Assembly: GCA_021847425.1 (NCBI GenBank)
Contig: JAJZRF010000012.1
Location: forward strand, 1-54,811
DNA from: Deltaproteobacteria bacterium
GTDB lineage: Bacteria > Desulfobacterota > Desulfobulbia > Desulfobulbales > Desulfurivibrionaceae
Direction of reading: 5' to 3'
DNA: 54,811 nucleotides
Below, piece by piece: positions 17,224-25,551 of this stretch; the stretch's first letter is position 1, and every line of letters begins with the position of its first letter. The notes under the pieces were generated by a model. That model saw nothing but the letters and a program-made list of their open reading frames with translations, was not told the origin of the DNA and made no database searches. The position numbers and the translations under genes are program-made.

Positions 17224-18045
17224 TCAGGGGTTGCAGCCTAAGCTGGTGAGCAGGCTCTGGCGCATCACTTCCACCGGGGCCTGCAGGCCGGTCCAGAGTT
17301 CAAATTGGGCCACGCCCTGATAGAGGAGCATGGCAAGGCCGTTGATGGTCTGGCAGCCCGCCTGCCCGGCTGCTTGCAACAGGCGGGTTTTCAGGGGAGC
17401 ATAGACGATGTCCATGACCACTTGGAAGTTGACCAGGGCTTCTTGGGCAATGGGCAACAGCTCCTGTTGCGGGGCCATGCCCAGCGAGGTGGCGTTCACC
17501 AGGGCATCACCCCTGGCGCTGGTGGCCTCGGCCAGGGGCAGCCAGGGGCAGCCGAGCAGTTTTGCCAGGGCCACCCCTTTTTCCTGGGTCCGGCTGGCAA
17601 TGGTGAGCGAGGCCCCTGCCTCAAGCAGGCCAAAGCCGATGGCCCTTGCCGAGCCGCCGGCGCCCAGAAGCAGGACCGAAGCGCCCTTGAGGGGAATCTT
17701 TTCGCTCAGAGCCCGGTTGGCCCCGAGCCAGTCGGTGTTTGCCCCGTGGATGGCGCCGTTGCTGATGACCAGGGTGTTCACCGCGCCGATTTTCTTGGCC
17801 ACGGGATCGATGGAGTCGAGATGGGCGATCACCGTCTGTTTGTGGGGGATGGTGACGCTCACCCCCTTGATGCCCAAGGCCCGCAACCCGGTCATGGCCT
17901 GGCCGACATCCTGCACAACAAAGGGGAGATATGCCTTGTTCAGGCCCAGGGCAGCAAAGGCCCCATTGTGCATGGCCGGACTCAGGCTGTGGGAAACCGG
18001 GTTGCCCATGATCCCGTAAAGTTCGGTGGCGCCGTTAATGTGCAT
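17224..18045 (-). CDS. aroE: Shikimate dehydrogenase (NADP)
   Basis: 273 residues; reduces 3-dehydroshikimate to shikimate. The N-terminal substrate site reads YGIMGNPVSHSLSPAMHN, and the cofactor loop is LLLGAGGSARAIGFGL followed by the basic-residue segment SRTQEKG. The ATG at 18045 lies inside the last codons of aroD (11-base overlap) and fits the family N-terminus. A longer frame would add 23 residues of translated aroD antiframe. The overlap suggests translational coupling with aroD. Confidence 0.95.
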   Translation of the reverse strand: MHINGATELYGIMGNPVSHSLSPAMHNGAFAALGLNKAYLPFVVQDVGQAMTGLRALGIKGVSVTIPHKQTVIAHLDSIDPVAKKIGAVNTLVISNGAIHGANTDWLGANRALSEKIPLKGASVLLLGAGGSARAIGFGLLEAGASLTIASRTQEKGVALAKLLGCPWLPLAEATSARGDALVNATSLGMAPQQELLPIAQEALVNFQVVMDIVYAPLKTRLLQAAGQAGCQTINGLAMLLYQGVAQFELWTGLQAPVEVMRQSLLTSLGCNP

Positions 18046-18745
18046 GCTCAAGTTCCGTGAAGATGCGGCGCAGGGATGAGGCGGGCAGCTGGCCGGGCGC
18101 GGTGGACGGGCCATTATCCGGGGCGGCGTAGGTCATGTAGCCGCCCAGATCGGTGGTGGCCACCCGGCTGATCATGCCGAGCGGGCCCATGCAGAAGGCG
18201 ATGAGGGGCAAGCCCAGCTCGGCGGCCTGTTCCTGCAGGGCAAGCACCCGGAACACGTCCTGAAAGCAGCGGGCCGTGGTGATGATCTTGCCGATATCGG
18301 CGCCGCTCCGGCATTGGCGCTGGAAGATCTCGGCCAGGGCCTGACTGGAGGCGGTGCACTTGAAATCGTGCCAGGAGACGATGGTCTGGCAGTTGTTGGC
18401 CCGGGCTGCACCAATGAGTTCGGTGGCCAGGGCGGGGTCGGAGTTGAGTTCGATATCCACATAGGCAGCCCCGGTTTGCGCCGCCTGTTTGAGCAGCGCG
18501 ATGCGCTCTTTTTCCTCGCCCGTGCAGCTGCCGCCTTCCCATGCGGGCCGGTTGGTGAACAACAGGGGCTTGCTGAGGCCATCGAGGAAAAGCGGGATCT
18601 CCGGGTGTGCCATGCTGTCCAGCCGGATCTCGATGACATCGGCAATTGTCTCGGCCTCTTTGGCCAAGGCAAGCGCCTCTGCCGGCGTGGCTCCGGCAAT
18701 GGAGACACAGAGGCGACGGACTGCACTGGTCGTGACATTCAGCAT
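18035..18745 (-). CDS. aroD: 3-dehydroquinate dehydratase, type I
   Basis: 236 residues; dehydrates 3-dehydroquinate through a Schiff base. The pattern VIEIRLDSM near the N-terminus, the histidine segment SWHDF and the Schiff-base lysine region GADIGKIITTA identify type I. It heads the aroD-aroE-aroA run. GGAG lies upstream of the ATG. The 145-bp gap to thpR, transcribed the other way, is AT-rich and probably contains both promoters, though I could not assign a clear one. Confidence 0.94.
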   Translation of the reverse strand: MLNVTTSAVRRLCVSIAGATPAEALALAKEAETIADVIEIRLDSMAHPEIPLFLDGLSKPLLFTNRPAWEGGSCTGEEKERIALLKQAAQTGAAYVDIELNSDPALATELIGAARANNCQTIVSWHDFKCTASSQALAEIFQRQCRSGADIGKIITTARCFQDVFRVLALQEQAAELGLPLIAFCMGPLGMISRVATTDLGGYMTYAAPDNGPSTAPGQLPASSLRRIFTELEHAH

Positions 18746-18891
18746 GGGTTGCTCCGCGGGAAAAAATGGAAAAAAACTATAAAATAGAAACCAATAAACG
18801 CATAATAATGAAAAGCAAAACTATTCCATCACGGATCGCTTGTCAACAGGCATGAGCAGGGGCGCTTGCCTAGGGCCTTGGGAGATGAAGC

Positions 18892-19434
18892 ATGTATCGA
18901 CTGTTTGCCGCCATCGATCTGCCGCCGGACGTCGCGGCCCAACTTCAGGGCCTCTGTTGCGGTGTGCCTGGGGCCAGATGGGTGCAACCGGAACAGATGC
19001 ACCTGACCCTGCGCTTCATCGGCGAGGTGGACGGCGGGGTTTTCCGGGATATCAAGGAGGGGCTTGCCGGAATTAAGGCGGCTCCGTTTTCCCTGCAGGT
19101 CAAGGGGTTGGGTTTTTTCCCGCCCCGAAAAACGCCCAGGGTGCTCTGGGCAGGGATTTCCCCGGTGGAGGAGGTGAACACCCTGCGCAACAGGATCGAA
19201 AACCGCCTTATCGGTATGGGGCTTGAACCGGAGGGGCGCAAGTATTCCCCGCACATCACCCTGGCCAGGCTGCACGACACCCCGCCTGCCAGGCTGGGCC
19301 GCTTTCTGGCCGGGAACTCCCTCCTTGCCACGGAGCCGTTTTTGGTCTCGGAGTTTCACCTCTACTCCAGCGAACTGACCTCCAAGGGCGCGTTTCACAC
19401 CATCGAGATGTCCTACTCTTTCCAAGCGGGTTGA
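18892..19434 (+). CDS. thpR: RNA 2',3'-cyclic phosphodiesterase (2H family)
   Basis: 180 residues with the two HxTx motifs that define 2H phosphoesterases: HLTL (about residues 41-44) and HITL (about 120-123). The N-terminus YRLFAAIDLPPDV is typical of LigT/ThpR, which opens 2',3'-cyclic phosphates and was first described as a 2'-5' RNA ligase. Length matches. The final 22 bases overlap the convergent ispDF gene. GGGAGATGAAGC precedes the ATG. Confidence 0.93.
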   Translation: MYRLFAAIDLPPDVAAQLQGLCCGVPGARWVQPEQMHLTLRFIGEVDGGVFRDIKEGLAGIKAAPFSLQVKGLGFFPPRKTPRVLWAGISPVEEVNTLRNRIENRLIGMGLEPEGRKYSPHITLARLHDTPPARLGRFLAGNSLLATEPFLVSEFHLYSSELTSKGAFHTIEMSYSFQAG

Positions 19435-20609
19435 TCGGGCTGGCTTGCCATCAACACCACGGCGTGGGCGCTGATTCCTTCCTCGCGGCCGGTGTAGCCC
19501 ATCTGTTCCGTGGTGGAGGCCTTAAGGTTGATGGCGTCCGGGGCAACCCCGCAGGCCTCGGCAAGGATCTTTTGCATGGCCGGGAAATGGGGGGCGAGTT
19601 TGGGGCGTTGGGCCACCACGGTGATGTCACCGTTGACCAGGCGGAAATATCTTTCCGCGGCCAACCCGGCCACATGGGCAAGCAGCTTGATGCTGGAGAT
19701 TCCCTTGTACTGCGGGTCGCTGTCCGGGAAATGGCGGCCGATGTCGCCTGCGCCAATGGCGCCCAGGATGGCGTCGCACAGGGCGTGGGTGAGAACATCG
19801 GCGTCCGAGTGGCCCAGGAGCCCCAGTGCGTGGGGAATTTCCAGGCCGCCCAGGATCAGCGCTCTGCCCGCGACCAGCCGGTGGGCGTCAAAGCCGTGGC
19901 CGATCCGCAGTTGCTGGTCTGGCTGTTGTTTCATGAGGATGGCCTCCGCCATGAGCAGATCATCCGGGCGGGTGATCTTGAGATTGGTTTCCGAGCCTTC
20001 CACCACTAAGACCTGCCAGCCGCCGTGTTCGAGGAGCGAGGCCTCGTCCGTGCCGACAAATCCGTCCTGGTCAGCCTTGGCAAAGGCCTCTTTCAAAAGG
20101 CCGGTCTGGACAACCTGGGGGGTTTGCGCCTGCCAGAGGGATTCCCGCTCCACGGTGTGGCGGATGGCGTTGCCCGCAGCCACGGCCTTGAGGGTGTCCT
20201 TGACCGGCACCCCCATGATCGCGGCGCCTTTGTGTGCGGCCGCATCCAGGCAACGCTGGATGTCTTTAGGGGTGATGAGGGGCCGGGCGCCGTCGTGCAC
20301 CGCCACCAGGGTCGAATCGTCCGCCACCTGGGCCAGGCCGATGCGCACCGAATCCTGGCGCAGCTTGCCGCCAATCACCACGGTGCAGTGGCCGTCAAGC
20401 TGGTATTGGGCGAGGAGGGCGCAGGTCAGCTTCCGGTGTTCCGCCGGGGCCACCACGACAATGGCCCCAATGGCGGGAACCTGGCGGAAGGCGCGGATGG
20501 TGCGGATCAGGATGGGAACGCCAAGCAGTTCGCTGAACTGCTTGGGGGTGGAGGTTCCCATGCGTAACCCGGCTCCGCCTGCGGCAATGATCGCTGTTGC
20601 TGTCTGCAT
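19413..20609 (-). CDS. ispDF: Bifunctional IspD/IspF enzyme of the MEP pathway
   Basis: 398 residues. The IspD domain (about 1-230; AAGGAGLRMGTSTPKQF, VHDGARPLI, TDEASLLE) makes CDP-methylerythritol. The IspF domain (about 236-398; IGHGFDAHRLV, GHSDADVLTHALCDAILGA, HFPDSD) makes the 2,4-cyclodiphosphate. The fusion joins steps 3 and 5 of isoprenoid precursor synthesis and skips IspE. It starts 17 bases beyond the 3' end of RNase P RNA on the same strand. Confidence 0.96.
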   Translation of the reverse strand: MQTATAIIAAGGAGLRMGTSTPKQFSELLGVPILIRTIRAFRQVPAIGAIVVVAPAEHRKLTCALLAQYQLDGHCTVVIGGKLRQDSVRIGLAQVADDSTLVAVHDGARPLITPKDIQRCLDAAAHKGAAIMGVPVKDTLKAVAAGNAIRHTVERESLWQAQTPQVVQTGLLKEAFAKADQDGFVGTDEASLLEHGGWQVLVVEGSETNLKITRPDDLLMAEAILMKQQPDQQLRIGHGFDAHRLVAGRALILGGLEIPHALGLLGHSDADVLTHALCDAILGAIGAGDIGRHFPDSDPQYKGISSIKLLAHVAGLAAERYFRLVNGDITVVAQRPKLAPHFPAMQKILAEACGVAPDAINLKASTTEQMGYTGREEGISAHAVVLMASQPDQPAWKE

Positions 20610-20625
20610 GTTAAGAATAAAAAAA

Positions 20626-20978
20626 GGGAGTGGGCTGTAAGCCGGATTCTGTACCCCTTTGCAGGGGCCATGATCATTTCTCTATGGATGCCGGTTGCCC
20701 GGCATCTCTTGCAACCTACCCGGAAGCTTCGGGCGGGCCGCCCTCAAACGCTTCCCTATTTGGTTTTGCTCCAGGAGGGGTTTGCCGTGCCTTGCGTGTC
20801 GCCACGCAAGCGGTGGGCTCTTACCCCACCTTTTCACCCTTACCGGTTGCCCGGCGGTTTGTTTTCTGTGGCACTTTCCTCGGGGTCGCCCCCAGTTCGT
20901 GTTGCGAACCTCCTTGCCCTGCGGAGTCCGGACTTTCCTCTGGCGGCAATTGTCGCCAGCGATCATGCGCCCACTCCC
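20626..20978 (-). ncRNA. rnpB: RNase P RNA, bacterial type A
   Basis: About 353 nucleotides. The 5' end GGGAGTGGGC (20978-20969) pairs perfectly with the 3' end GCCCACTCCC (20635-20626) to form helix P1. Conserved core pieces are present: GAGGAAAGTCCGGACTCC near the 5' end, GGGTAAGAGCCCACCGC in the middle and ACAGAATCCGGCTTAC near the 3' end. A run of seven T follows directly (minus strand), serving as the transcription end. Confidence 0.96.
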
Positions 20979-20989
20979 ACACTGACACA

Positions 20990-21016
20990 ACTATAAGCAG
21001 GACCGGAAAAGGTCAA
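20990..21016 (-). promoter_or_regulatory. Probable rnpB promoter
   Basis: On the minus strand TTGACC (21011-21016), a short 15-base spacer and TATAGT (20990-20995) lie just upstream of the RNase P RNA 5' end. The -10 to RNA-start distance is suitable, though the spacer is two bases shorter than optimal. Confidence 0.5.
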
Positions 21017-21079
21017 GGCTTTTCCTCGTCCGACCCGTCCTTGATCCTGCGGTTTTTCCGTTGCTGGTAACCAGTTGTC

Positions 21080-21799
21080 TTATTCTTCGTCGGTCTCCGG
21101 CTGGTGGAACATGATGCGGTGACAGGTGGGGCAGGAGATGAGCTTGTCTTCCTTCATCAGATCATTATAGAGCTGCGGCGGGATGTTCATGAAGCAGCCC
21201 CGGCAGACGCCGCCGGTTACCGGGACAATGGCCAGGCCGTTGCGTTTGTCCCGGATGGAGGTGTATTTCTTGAGAAGAGTGGCGGCTACCGCACTGGCCT
21301 TGCTTTCGCGGGTTTTCAGGATCTTGTTTTTTTCCGTGGTGGATTGGCTGGTTTTTTTCTCAAGCGTGGCGATGTCCTCGGCCAGCATTTTTTCGTCCTC
21401 ATCACAGATTTTGGTTTCTTCCTCGATTTGTGCGGTCAAGGCCTCGATCTGTTCCATGAGCAGAACCACAGCGTCTTCCCGCTGCTTGTTTGCTTTTTTG
21501 CCGTCTTCCGTTTCCTTGAGAATGCTCTGGTATTCGCGGTTGGTCTGGACATTCATCAGCTTGGTCTGGCGGTCGTTGATCCGGGATTGCTCCTCTTGGA
21601 GTTCGGCTTCGAGCTCACGGCGGCGTTGTTCGTTGGCGGCGATTTTTGCGCTCAACTGACCAAGGGTCTCTTTGTGGCCGTCAAGACTGGCGCGGCGGTT
21701 GTCGATTTCGGCGGAGTTGGCCGCAATTTCCTTGTCCAGGGTGCTGATTTTCAGATCAATGGCCTGGAGTTCCCTGAGATGCGAGATGGTTGCTTTCAA
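21080..21799 (-). CDS. C4 zinc-ribbon coiled-coil protein (DUF164/CdsZ type)
   Basis: 239 residues. About 180 residues of heptad-rich coiled coil (LQAIDLKISTLDKEIAANSAEIDNRRA onward) are followed by a C-terminal zinc ribbon with the cysteine pairs CRGC and CPTC. This is the DUF164 family found next to Nif3-like genes in many bacteria; a chlamydial member is called CdsZ. Its molecular role in free-living bacteria is not settled. It overlaps the upstream Nif3-like gene by four bases (ATGA), so the two are translationally coupled. Confidence 0.88.
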   Translation of the reverse strand: MKATISHLRELQAIDLKISTLDKEIAANSAEIDNRRASLDGHKETLGQLSAKIAANEQRRRELEAELQEEQSRINDRQTKLMNVQTNREYQSILKETEDGKKANKQREDAVVLLMEQIEALTAQIEEETKICDEDEKMLAEDIATLEKKTSQSTTEKNKILKTRESKASAVAATLLKKYTSIRDKRNGLAIVPVTGGVCRGCFMNIPPQLYNDLMKEDKLISCPTCHRIMFHQPETDEE

Positions 21800-22677
21800 T
21801 TGTGCTTCCTCAATGGTTCTATTGGTTGACAGAATTTGGGTTTGTTATCATGCAGGACAACCCATTGCATGGGGTTGTCCTGTTGGGCGGTGGTGGTGAT
21901 TTGCGGAAAAAAGCCGTGGTCCGCGCAGGATTTTTTTAATCCCTCCGCCAGGACCGGGACGATGAGTTTTTCGGTCGGGTAATGACCGGCGTCAATCAGG
22001 CAGAATCCTGCGTCCTCTGCCCAGCGGGCCACGCTGTGTTTCACCTCTCCGGTAATATAGACTTGCGCGCCCATGTTCCGGGCGGTTTCCGCCAGATCTG
22101 AACCGCTGCCGCCGCAGAGGGCCACGGTGTGGATTGTCTCCGGCAGAGTCCCCGCAACCTGTACGCCCGGGGTATTGAGGCTGTTGAGCAGATGGCTCAG
22201 GAATTGGCCGGAGGACATCGGCGCGGCCAGGGTGCCGATTTTGCCGAAACCGGGCCTCTGCCCCGGCGCAGCAGGCTCTTGTCCGGCGAGCGGTCTGGTC
22301 CCTTGCAGGCCAAGTTTCTCAGCCAGGGCGTTGCTGACTCCGTCTGCCACAAGATCGAGGTTGGTGTGACAGGCAATGAGGGCAAGATCGTGACCCAAAA
22401 CGGCTTTCAGCATGCGGCCCATGGGGGTGTTGGTCTGGATTGTTTTCAGGGGATGGAAGATCAGGGGGTGGTGGGTGAGGATGGTGTTCAGGTTTTGCGA
22501 GAGGGCTTCATGGATGAGGGCCTCTGTCGGGTCGAGTCCGATGAGTATCCCGTTGACCTGCTGGCCCGGATCCCCCGCCATGAGCCCGACGTTGTCCCAT
22601 GGTTCAGTCATGGCAAACGGGGCAATGGTGTTGAGGATCGAGAGAAGTGTTGTGGTGGAAAATTTTTCTTCCGGCAT
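21796..22677 (-). CDS. Nif3-like dinuclear metal-centre protein
   Basis: 293 residues; Nif3/YbgI family, proteins that form toroidal hexamers with a two-metal site. Motifs seen: EPWDNVGLMAGD, LTHHPLIFHPLK (metal histidines), IACHTNLD and near the C-terminus YITGEVKHSVARWAEDAGFCLIDAGHYPTEK. A GTP cyclohydrolase I-like or hydrolase role has been proposed for relatives, but the substrate remains uncertain. It is paired with the zinc-ribbon protein, an arrangement seen in many genomes. Confidence 0.9.
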   Translation of the reverse strand: MPEEKFSTTTLLSILNTIAPFAMTEPWDNVGLMAGDPGQQVNGILIGLDPTEALIHEALSQNLNTILTHHPLIFHPLKTIQTNTPMGRMLKAVLGHDLALIACHTNLDLVADGVSNALAEKLGLQGTRPLAGQEPAAPGQRPGFGKIGTLAAPMSSGQFLSHLLNSLNTPGVQVAGTLPETIHTVALCGGSGSDLAETARNMGAQVYITGEVKHSVARWAEDAGFCLIDAGHYPTEKLIVPVLAEGLKKSCADHGFFPQITTTAQQDNPMQWVVLHDNKPKFCQPIEPLRKHN

Positions 22678-22845
22678 CCTTTGCTGGTGTCCGTGGGCAG
22701 CCTAAAATAAAAAAAAGGCGCTAACCATGTGTGGTCGCACCTTGTGTCCGGAACCCTGCCCCGGCCTTGCCAAAACATGTTCCCGGATGAATTGATTTCT
22801 GTCGCGCGCGCAATGCATTCCCGCTCTGTCGGTTCCGGCTTGGTG

Positions 22846-22922
22846 TGGTGGGCCTACCTGGATTCGAACCAGGGACCGACCGGTTATGAGCCGGTGGCTC
22901 TAGCCAGTTGAGCTATAGGCCC
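22846..22922 (-). tRNA. tRNA with anticodon CAU (Met, or Ile2)
   Basis: 77 nucleotides including an encoded CCA. The acceptor GGGCCTA pairs with TAGGCCC, the anticodon loop reads CTCATAA on an ACCGG/CCGGT stem, and GGTTCGAATC gives the T loop. CAU can be elongator Met or, after lysidine modification, Ile(AUA). The overall sequence is most like elongator Met of related deltaproteobacteria, but I cannot exclude Ile2. An initiator type is excluded by the paired first acceptor base. Confidence 0.93.
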
Positions 22923-23026
22923 ATATCCTCTAACGAAGAGTTAATCAGTTAAAATAGCCGATACTTCAGGATTGTCAATATTATTTGTGGGTGGAGCATG
23001 GGTGGCCAGGAGGAGAAAAACAGAAA

Positions 23027-23689
23027 TTATCCGGCCAGCACCGCCGTCTTGAAGGTTTCAAGGCCGACCCTGTCCAGAAATCGTCCCATGCGCTCGCCCT
23101 TCTTGCCGTTTTCCTTGAAATAGGTGATGATCCGGGCGCAGGTGGCCAGCACTTCCTCGCTGGAAAGGTCTTCGCAGAGGGTTATGCCTATCCTTGCCCG
23201 GGAGGCGGCGTTGCCCCCAACCAGGATGGTCCAGCCCTTGGCCTTGCCGACCAACCCCAGATCCTTTACCGAGGTTTCGGCGCACTGGTTGGGGCAGCCG
23301 GATACCCCCATCTTCATTTTGCCGGGCAGTTCAAGGCCGTGGTAGCGCTTGTCGATCTCCGCGCCCATGGCCAAAGCGTCCTGCTGGCCGAGGCGGCAGA
23401 GGGTGTTGCCGGGGCAGGCCTTGATGCTGCGAACGCAGAGGCCGACCGTTGCCCCGGGATTCATGCCCAGATCCTCCCAGGCCCGGTCGATATCCGCCTC
23501 TTTGAGGCCGACGATGGCGATGCGCGCCGCGCTGGTGATCTTGAGTGCGGCTGGTTTGTATCTATCCGCGACATCGGCAATTTTTCGCAGTTGCGCCGGG
23601 GTGATGAGGCCGAGCGGGAGATGGGGGACAATGGCGTAACTTTCCTTGTCGCGCTGCAGCACCGCGCCTTTTTCGCCGTCGTTGAGCAT
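23027..23689 (-). CDS. Small assimilatory-type sulfite reductase (siroheme-Fe4S4)
   Basis: 220-residue single-subunit siroheme protein, the length of the low-spin assimilatory-type sulfite reductase known from Desulfovibrio. The coupled-cluster motif is intact: CPGNTLC (C-x5-C) and CPNQC (C-x3-C), separated by about 35 residues. SAARIAIVGL and HLPLGLITPAQLRKIADVADRY resemble the siroheme-binding half-domain of nitrite/sulfite reductases. The ATG at 23689 follows AGGAGAAACCCC. The reading frame stays open into an upstream leader without homology, treated separately. Six-electron reduction of sulfite to sulfide for biosynthesis is the expected role; a nitrite activity is possible. Confidence 0.88.
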   Translation of the reverse strand: MLNDGEKGAVLQRDKESYAIVPHLPLGLITPAQLRKIADVADRYKPAALKITSAARIAIVGLKEADIDRAWEDLGMNPGATVGLCVRSIKACPGNTLCRLGQQDALAMGAEIDKRYHGLELPGKMKMGVSGCPNQCAETSVKDLGLVGKAKGWTILVGGNAASRARIGITLCEDLSSEEVLATCARIITYFKENGKKGERMGRFLDRVGLETFKTAVLAG

Positions 23690-23797
23690 GGGGTTTCTCC
23701 TATAAAAAAAGAAAAAAGGGCTCGGGAGATGAGCCCCTGTTGTGTCTGTGTTACAGTAGTGGCAGGACGCTATAGCGGCGCGATCGCGCATATTCAT
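23690..23797 (-). promoter_or_regulatory. Attenuator-like leader before the sulfite reductase
   Basis: A short leader opens with ATG at 23797 or 23791 and encodes a peptide with two nearby cysteines (SCHYC). A hairpin follows, GGGCTC/GAGCCC (23718-23736) with a seven-base loop, and then a T-rich tail of six and seven T (23717-23704). This is a rho-independent terminator lying between the promoter and the sulfite reductase ribosome-binding site. The leader frame has no stop before the reductase start. The arrangement fits cysteine-responsive attenuation, which is my inference. Confidence 0.6.
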
Positions 23798-23804
23798 TTT
23801 TTTA

Positions 23805-23832
23805 AAAATAATGGGTCCGGCGGAAAAGTCAA
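23805..23832 (-). promoter_or_regulatory. Promoter of the sulfite reductase leader
   Basis: Minus-strand TTGACT (23827-23832), 16-base spacer, TATTTT (23805-23810). Transcription would start almost at the leader ATG, giving a very short 5' end. Confidence 0.5.
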
Positions 23833-23912
23833 TATGCCTGCCGCCGGGATGGCTGCATTCATAATTTTTTTAATCATTGCAGGATGTTTGTAACCTTTTT
23901 TGGGAAGGGCCG

Positions 23913-25298
23913 ATGGAGACATCTTTTGTTTTTTTTCTGGCAGGGGCAGGGTTGGCTGGGGTGTGTTGCGGCGGCATATCGGTTTGGCTGCTCATGGGGA
24001 GCCGTTTGGCCGGGCAAGGGGCCTTGGCCGAAGAGCGGATGCGGCTACGGGAGGAGCAGCTTGTCGACCTGGAACGCCGTTTGGCCGCCGGAGAGGAGGA
24101 GCGGGGAGGGCTGCGGCGGGAAAACGGGATGTTGCAGGTCAGGGCTGCGGAGCTTTCGGCAAGGCTTGAGGCGGAGCAGCGGCAACTTATGGAAAAACAG
24201 GAGCTTTTGCAGGAAGCCAGGCAGGAGCTGGCCAATGCCTTCAAGGCCATTTCCGCCGATATTTTCCAAAGCAACAGCCAGCGTTTTCTCGAGCTTGCCC
24301 AGCAGACCCTGGCGAAGTTTCAGGAAAGGGGCATGGCCGATCTGGAGACCCGGAAACGATCCATCCAGGAGTTGCTCCTGCCCATGCACGAATCTTTAAA
24401 GAAGGTCGATGACCAGATCCGCCAGGTGGAAAAAGAGCGGGTCGAGGCGTATGTCGGTCTGACCGAGCAGGTCAAATCCCTGGCCACCAGTCAGGCCAGG
24501 CTCCATGGCGAAACCGCCAATCTGGTCAACGCCTTGCGCAAACCCTCGGTGCGCGGCCGCTGGGGAGAGATGCAGCTCAGACGGGTGGTGGAGATGGCCG
24601 GGATGGTGGAGTATTGCGATTTTGTCGAGCAGGGATCGGTGGAAACCGAGACCGGCAGGCTGAGGCCGGATCTCATTGTCCGGTTGCCCAACGGGAAGAA
24701 TATTGTCGTGGATTCCAAGACCGCTTTGTCCGCCTATCTTGAGGCCATGGAGGCGGAGGATGACGAGACCCGTCAGGCCAAGCTCAAGGAGCACGCCCGT
24801 CAGGTGCGCACCCATCTCGGTCAGCTGGCTGGCAAGTCTTACTGGGAGCAGTTCGGGCCCTCGCCGGAATTCGTGGTTCTCTTCCTGCCCGGGGAGAATT
24901 TTTTCAGCGCGGCTCTGGAGCAGGATCCGGAATTGATTGAATTCGGGGTGTCGCAAAAGGTTATCCTGGCAACGCCCACCACCTTGATTGCCCTGTTGCG
25001 GGCTGTTTCCTACGGCTGGCGGCAGGAAAAGATCGCCGAGCACGCCCAGGTCATCGGCGAGCTGGGGCGGACTCTCTATGAGCGGCTTGGGGTGCTGGGC
25101 GACCACTTTCACGATATGCGCAAGGGGCTGGATCGGGCGGTGGAATCGTATAACCGGGCGGTGGGTTCCTTTGAGGGGCGGGTGCTGGTCACTGCCCGGA
25201 AGTTGCAGGACATGGACCCGGCCCTGGTCAAGGAGATAGCGCCCATGGAGCCCCTGCACAAGATTCCGCGGCCCCCTCTGGCGCCGGAGGGAGAGTAG
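23913..25298 (+). CDS. rmuC: RmuC-family DNA recombination protein
   Basis: 461 residues. An N-terminal membrane helix ([25 protein letters not shown]) is followed by a long coiled coil (about 30-150) and the RmuC nuclease-like domain with [49 protein letters not shown] and [16 protein letters not shown]. The VVDSK segment is the putative PD-(D/E)XK core. RmuC suppresses inverted-repeat recombination in E. coli, and the mechanism is unclear. Start 23913 is chosen because AAGGG precedes it and the membrane helix begins there. Confidence 0.93.
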   Translation: METSFVFFLAGAGLAGVCCGGISVWLLMGSRLAGQGALAEERMRLREEQLVDLERRLAAGEEERGGLRRENGMLQVRAAELSARLEAEQRQLMEKQELLQEARQELANAFKAISADIFQSNSQRFLELAQQTLAKFQERGMADLETRKRSIQELLLPMHESLKKVDDQIRQVEKERVEAYVGLTEQVKSLATSQARLHGETANLVNALRKPSVRGRWGEMQLRRVVEMAGMVEYCDFVEQGSVETETGRLRPDLIVRLPNGKNIVVDSKTALSAYLEAMEAEDDETRQAKLKEHARQVRTHLGQLAGKSYWEQFGPSPEFVVLFLPGENFFSAALEQDPELIEFGVSQKVILATPTTLIALLRAVSYGWRQEKIAEHAQVIGELGRTLYERLGVLGDHFHDMRKGLDRAVESYNRAVGSFEGRVLVTARKLQDMDPALVKEIAPMEPLHKIPRPPLAPEGE

Positions 25299-25350
25299 GG
25301 TTATTACCTATGCGGCCAACGGCTGCCGGGCTGCGGGCGCAAAGTTTTCC

Positions 25351-25379
25351 TTGCCGGAAGCAGGACCCTTTCGTATAAT
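25351..25379 (+). promoter_or_regulatory. Promoter of the gap-pgk-tpiA operon
   Basis: TTGCCG (25351-25356), a 17-base spacer and a perfect TATAAT (25374-25379). It lies about 170 bases upstream of the GAPDH start, leaving a long 5' leader that contains the 14-bp tandem repeat. Confidence 0.65.
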
Positions 25380-25416
25380 CACAAGATTGTCTCGTGCAAG
25401 GCCAGAGCTGTTTGTG

Positions 25417-25442
25417 CAGTGTAACGGCAGCAGTGTAACGGC
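25417..25442 (+). repeat. 14-bp tandem repeat in the gap leader
   Basis: CAGTGTAACGGC occurs twice with a period of 14 bases (25417-25428 and 25431-25442). The same unit with the same period occurs, inverted, at 44512-44550 in the 3' end of queH. Confidence 0.85.
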
Positions 25443-25551
25443 GTTTGATTCTGGAACATTTTTTTGCCGTTTCGCCTCGGGGTTATTTTTGTTTTTACGA
25501 TTTCGTCAAGATTGAGCCTGTTCAAGCAAAACGCAGAAGGAGATGCATCCC

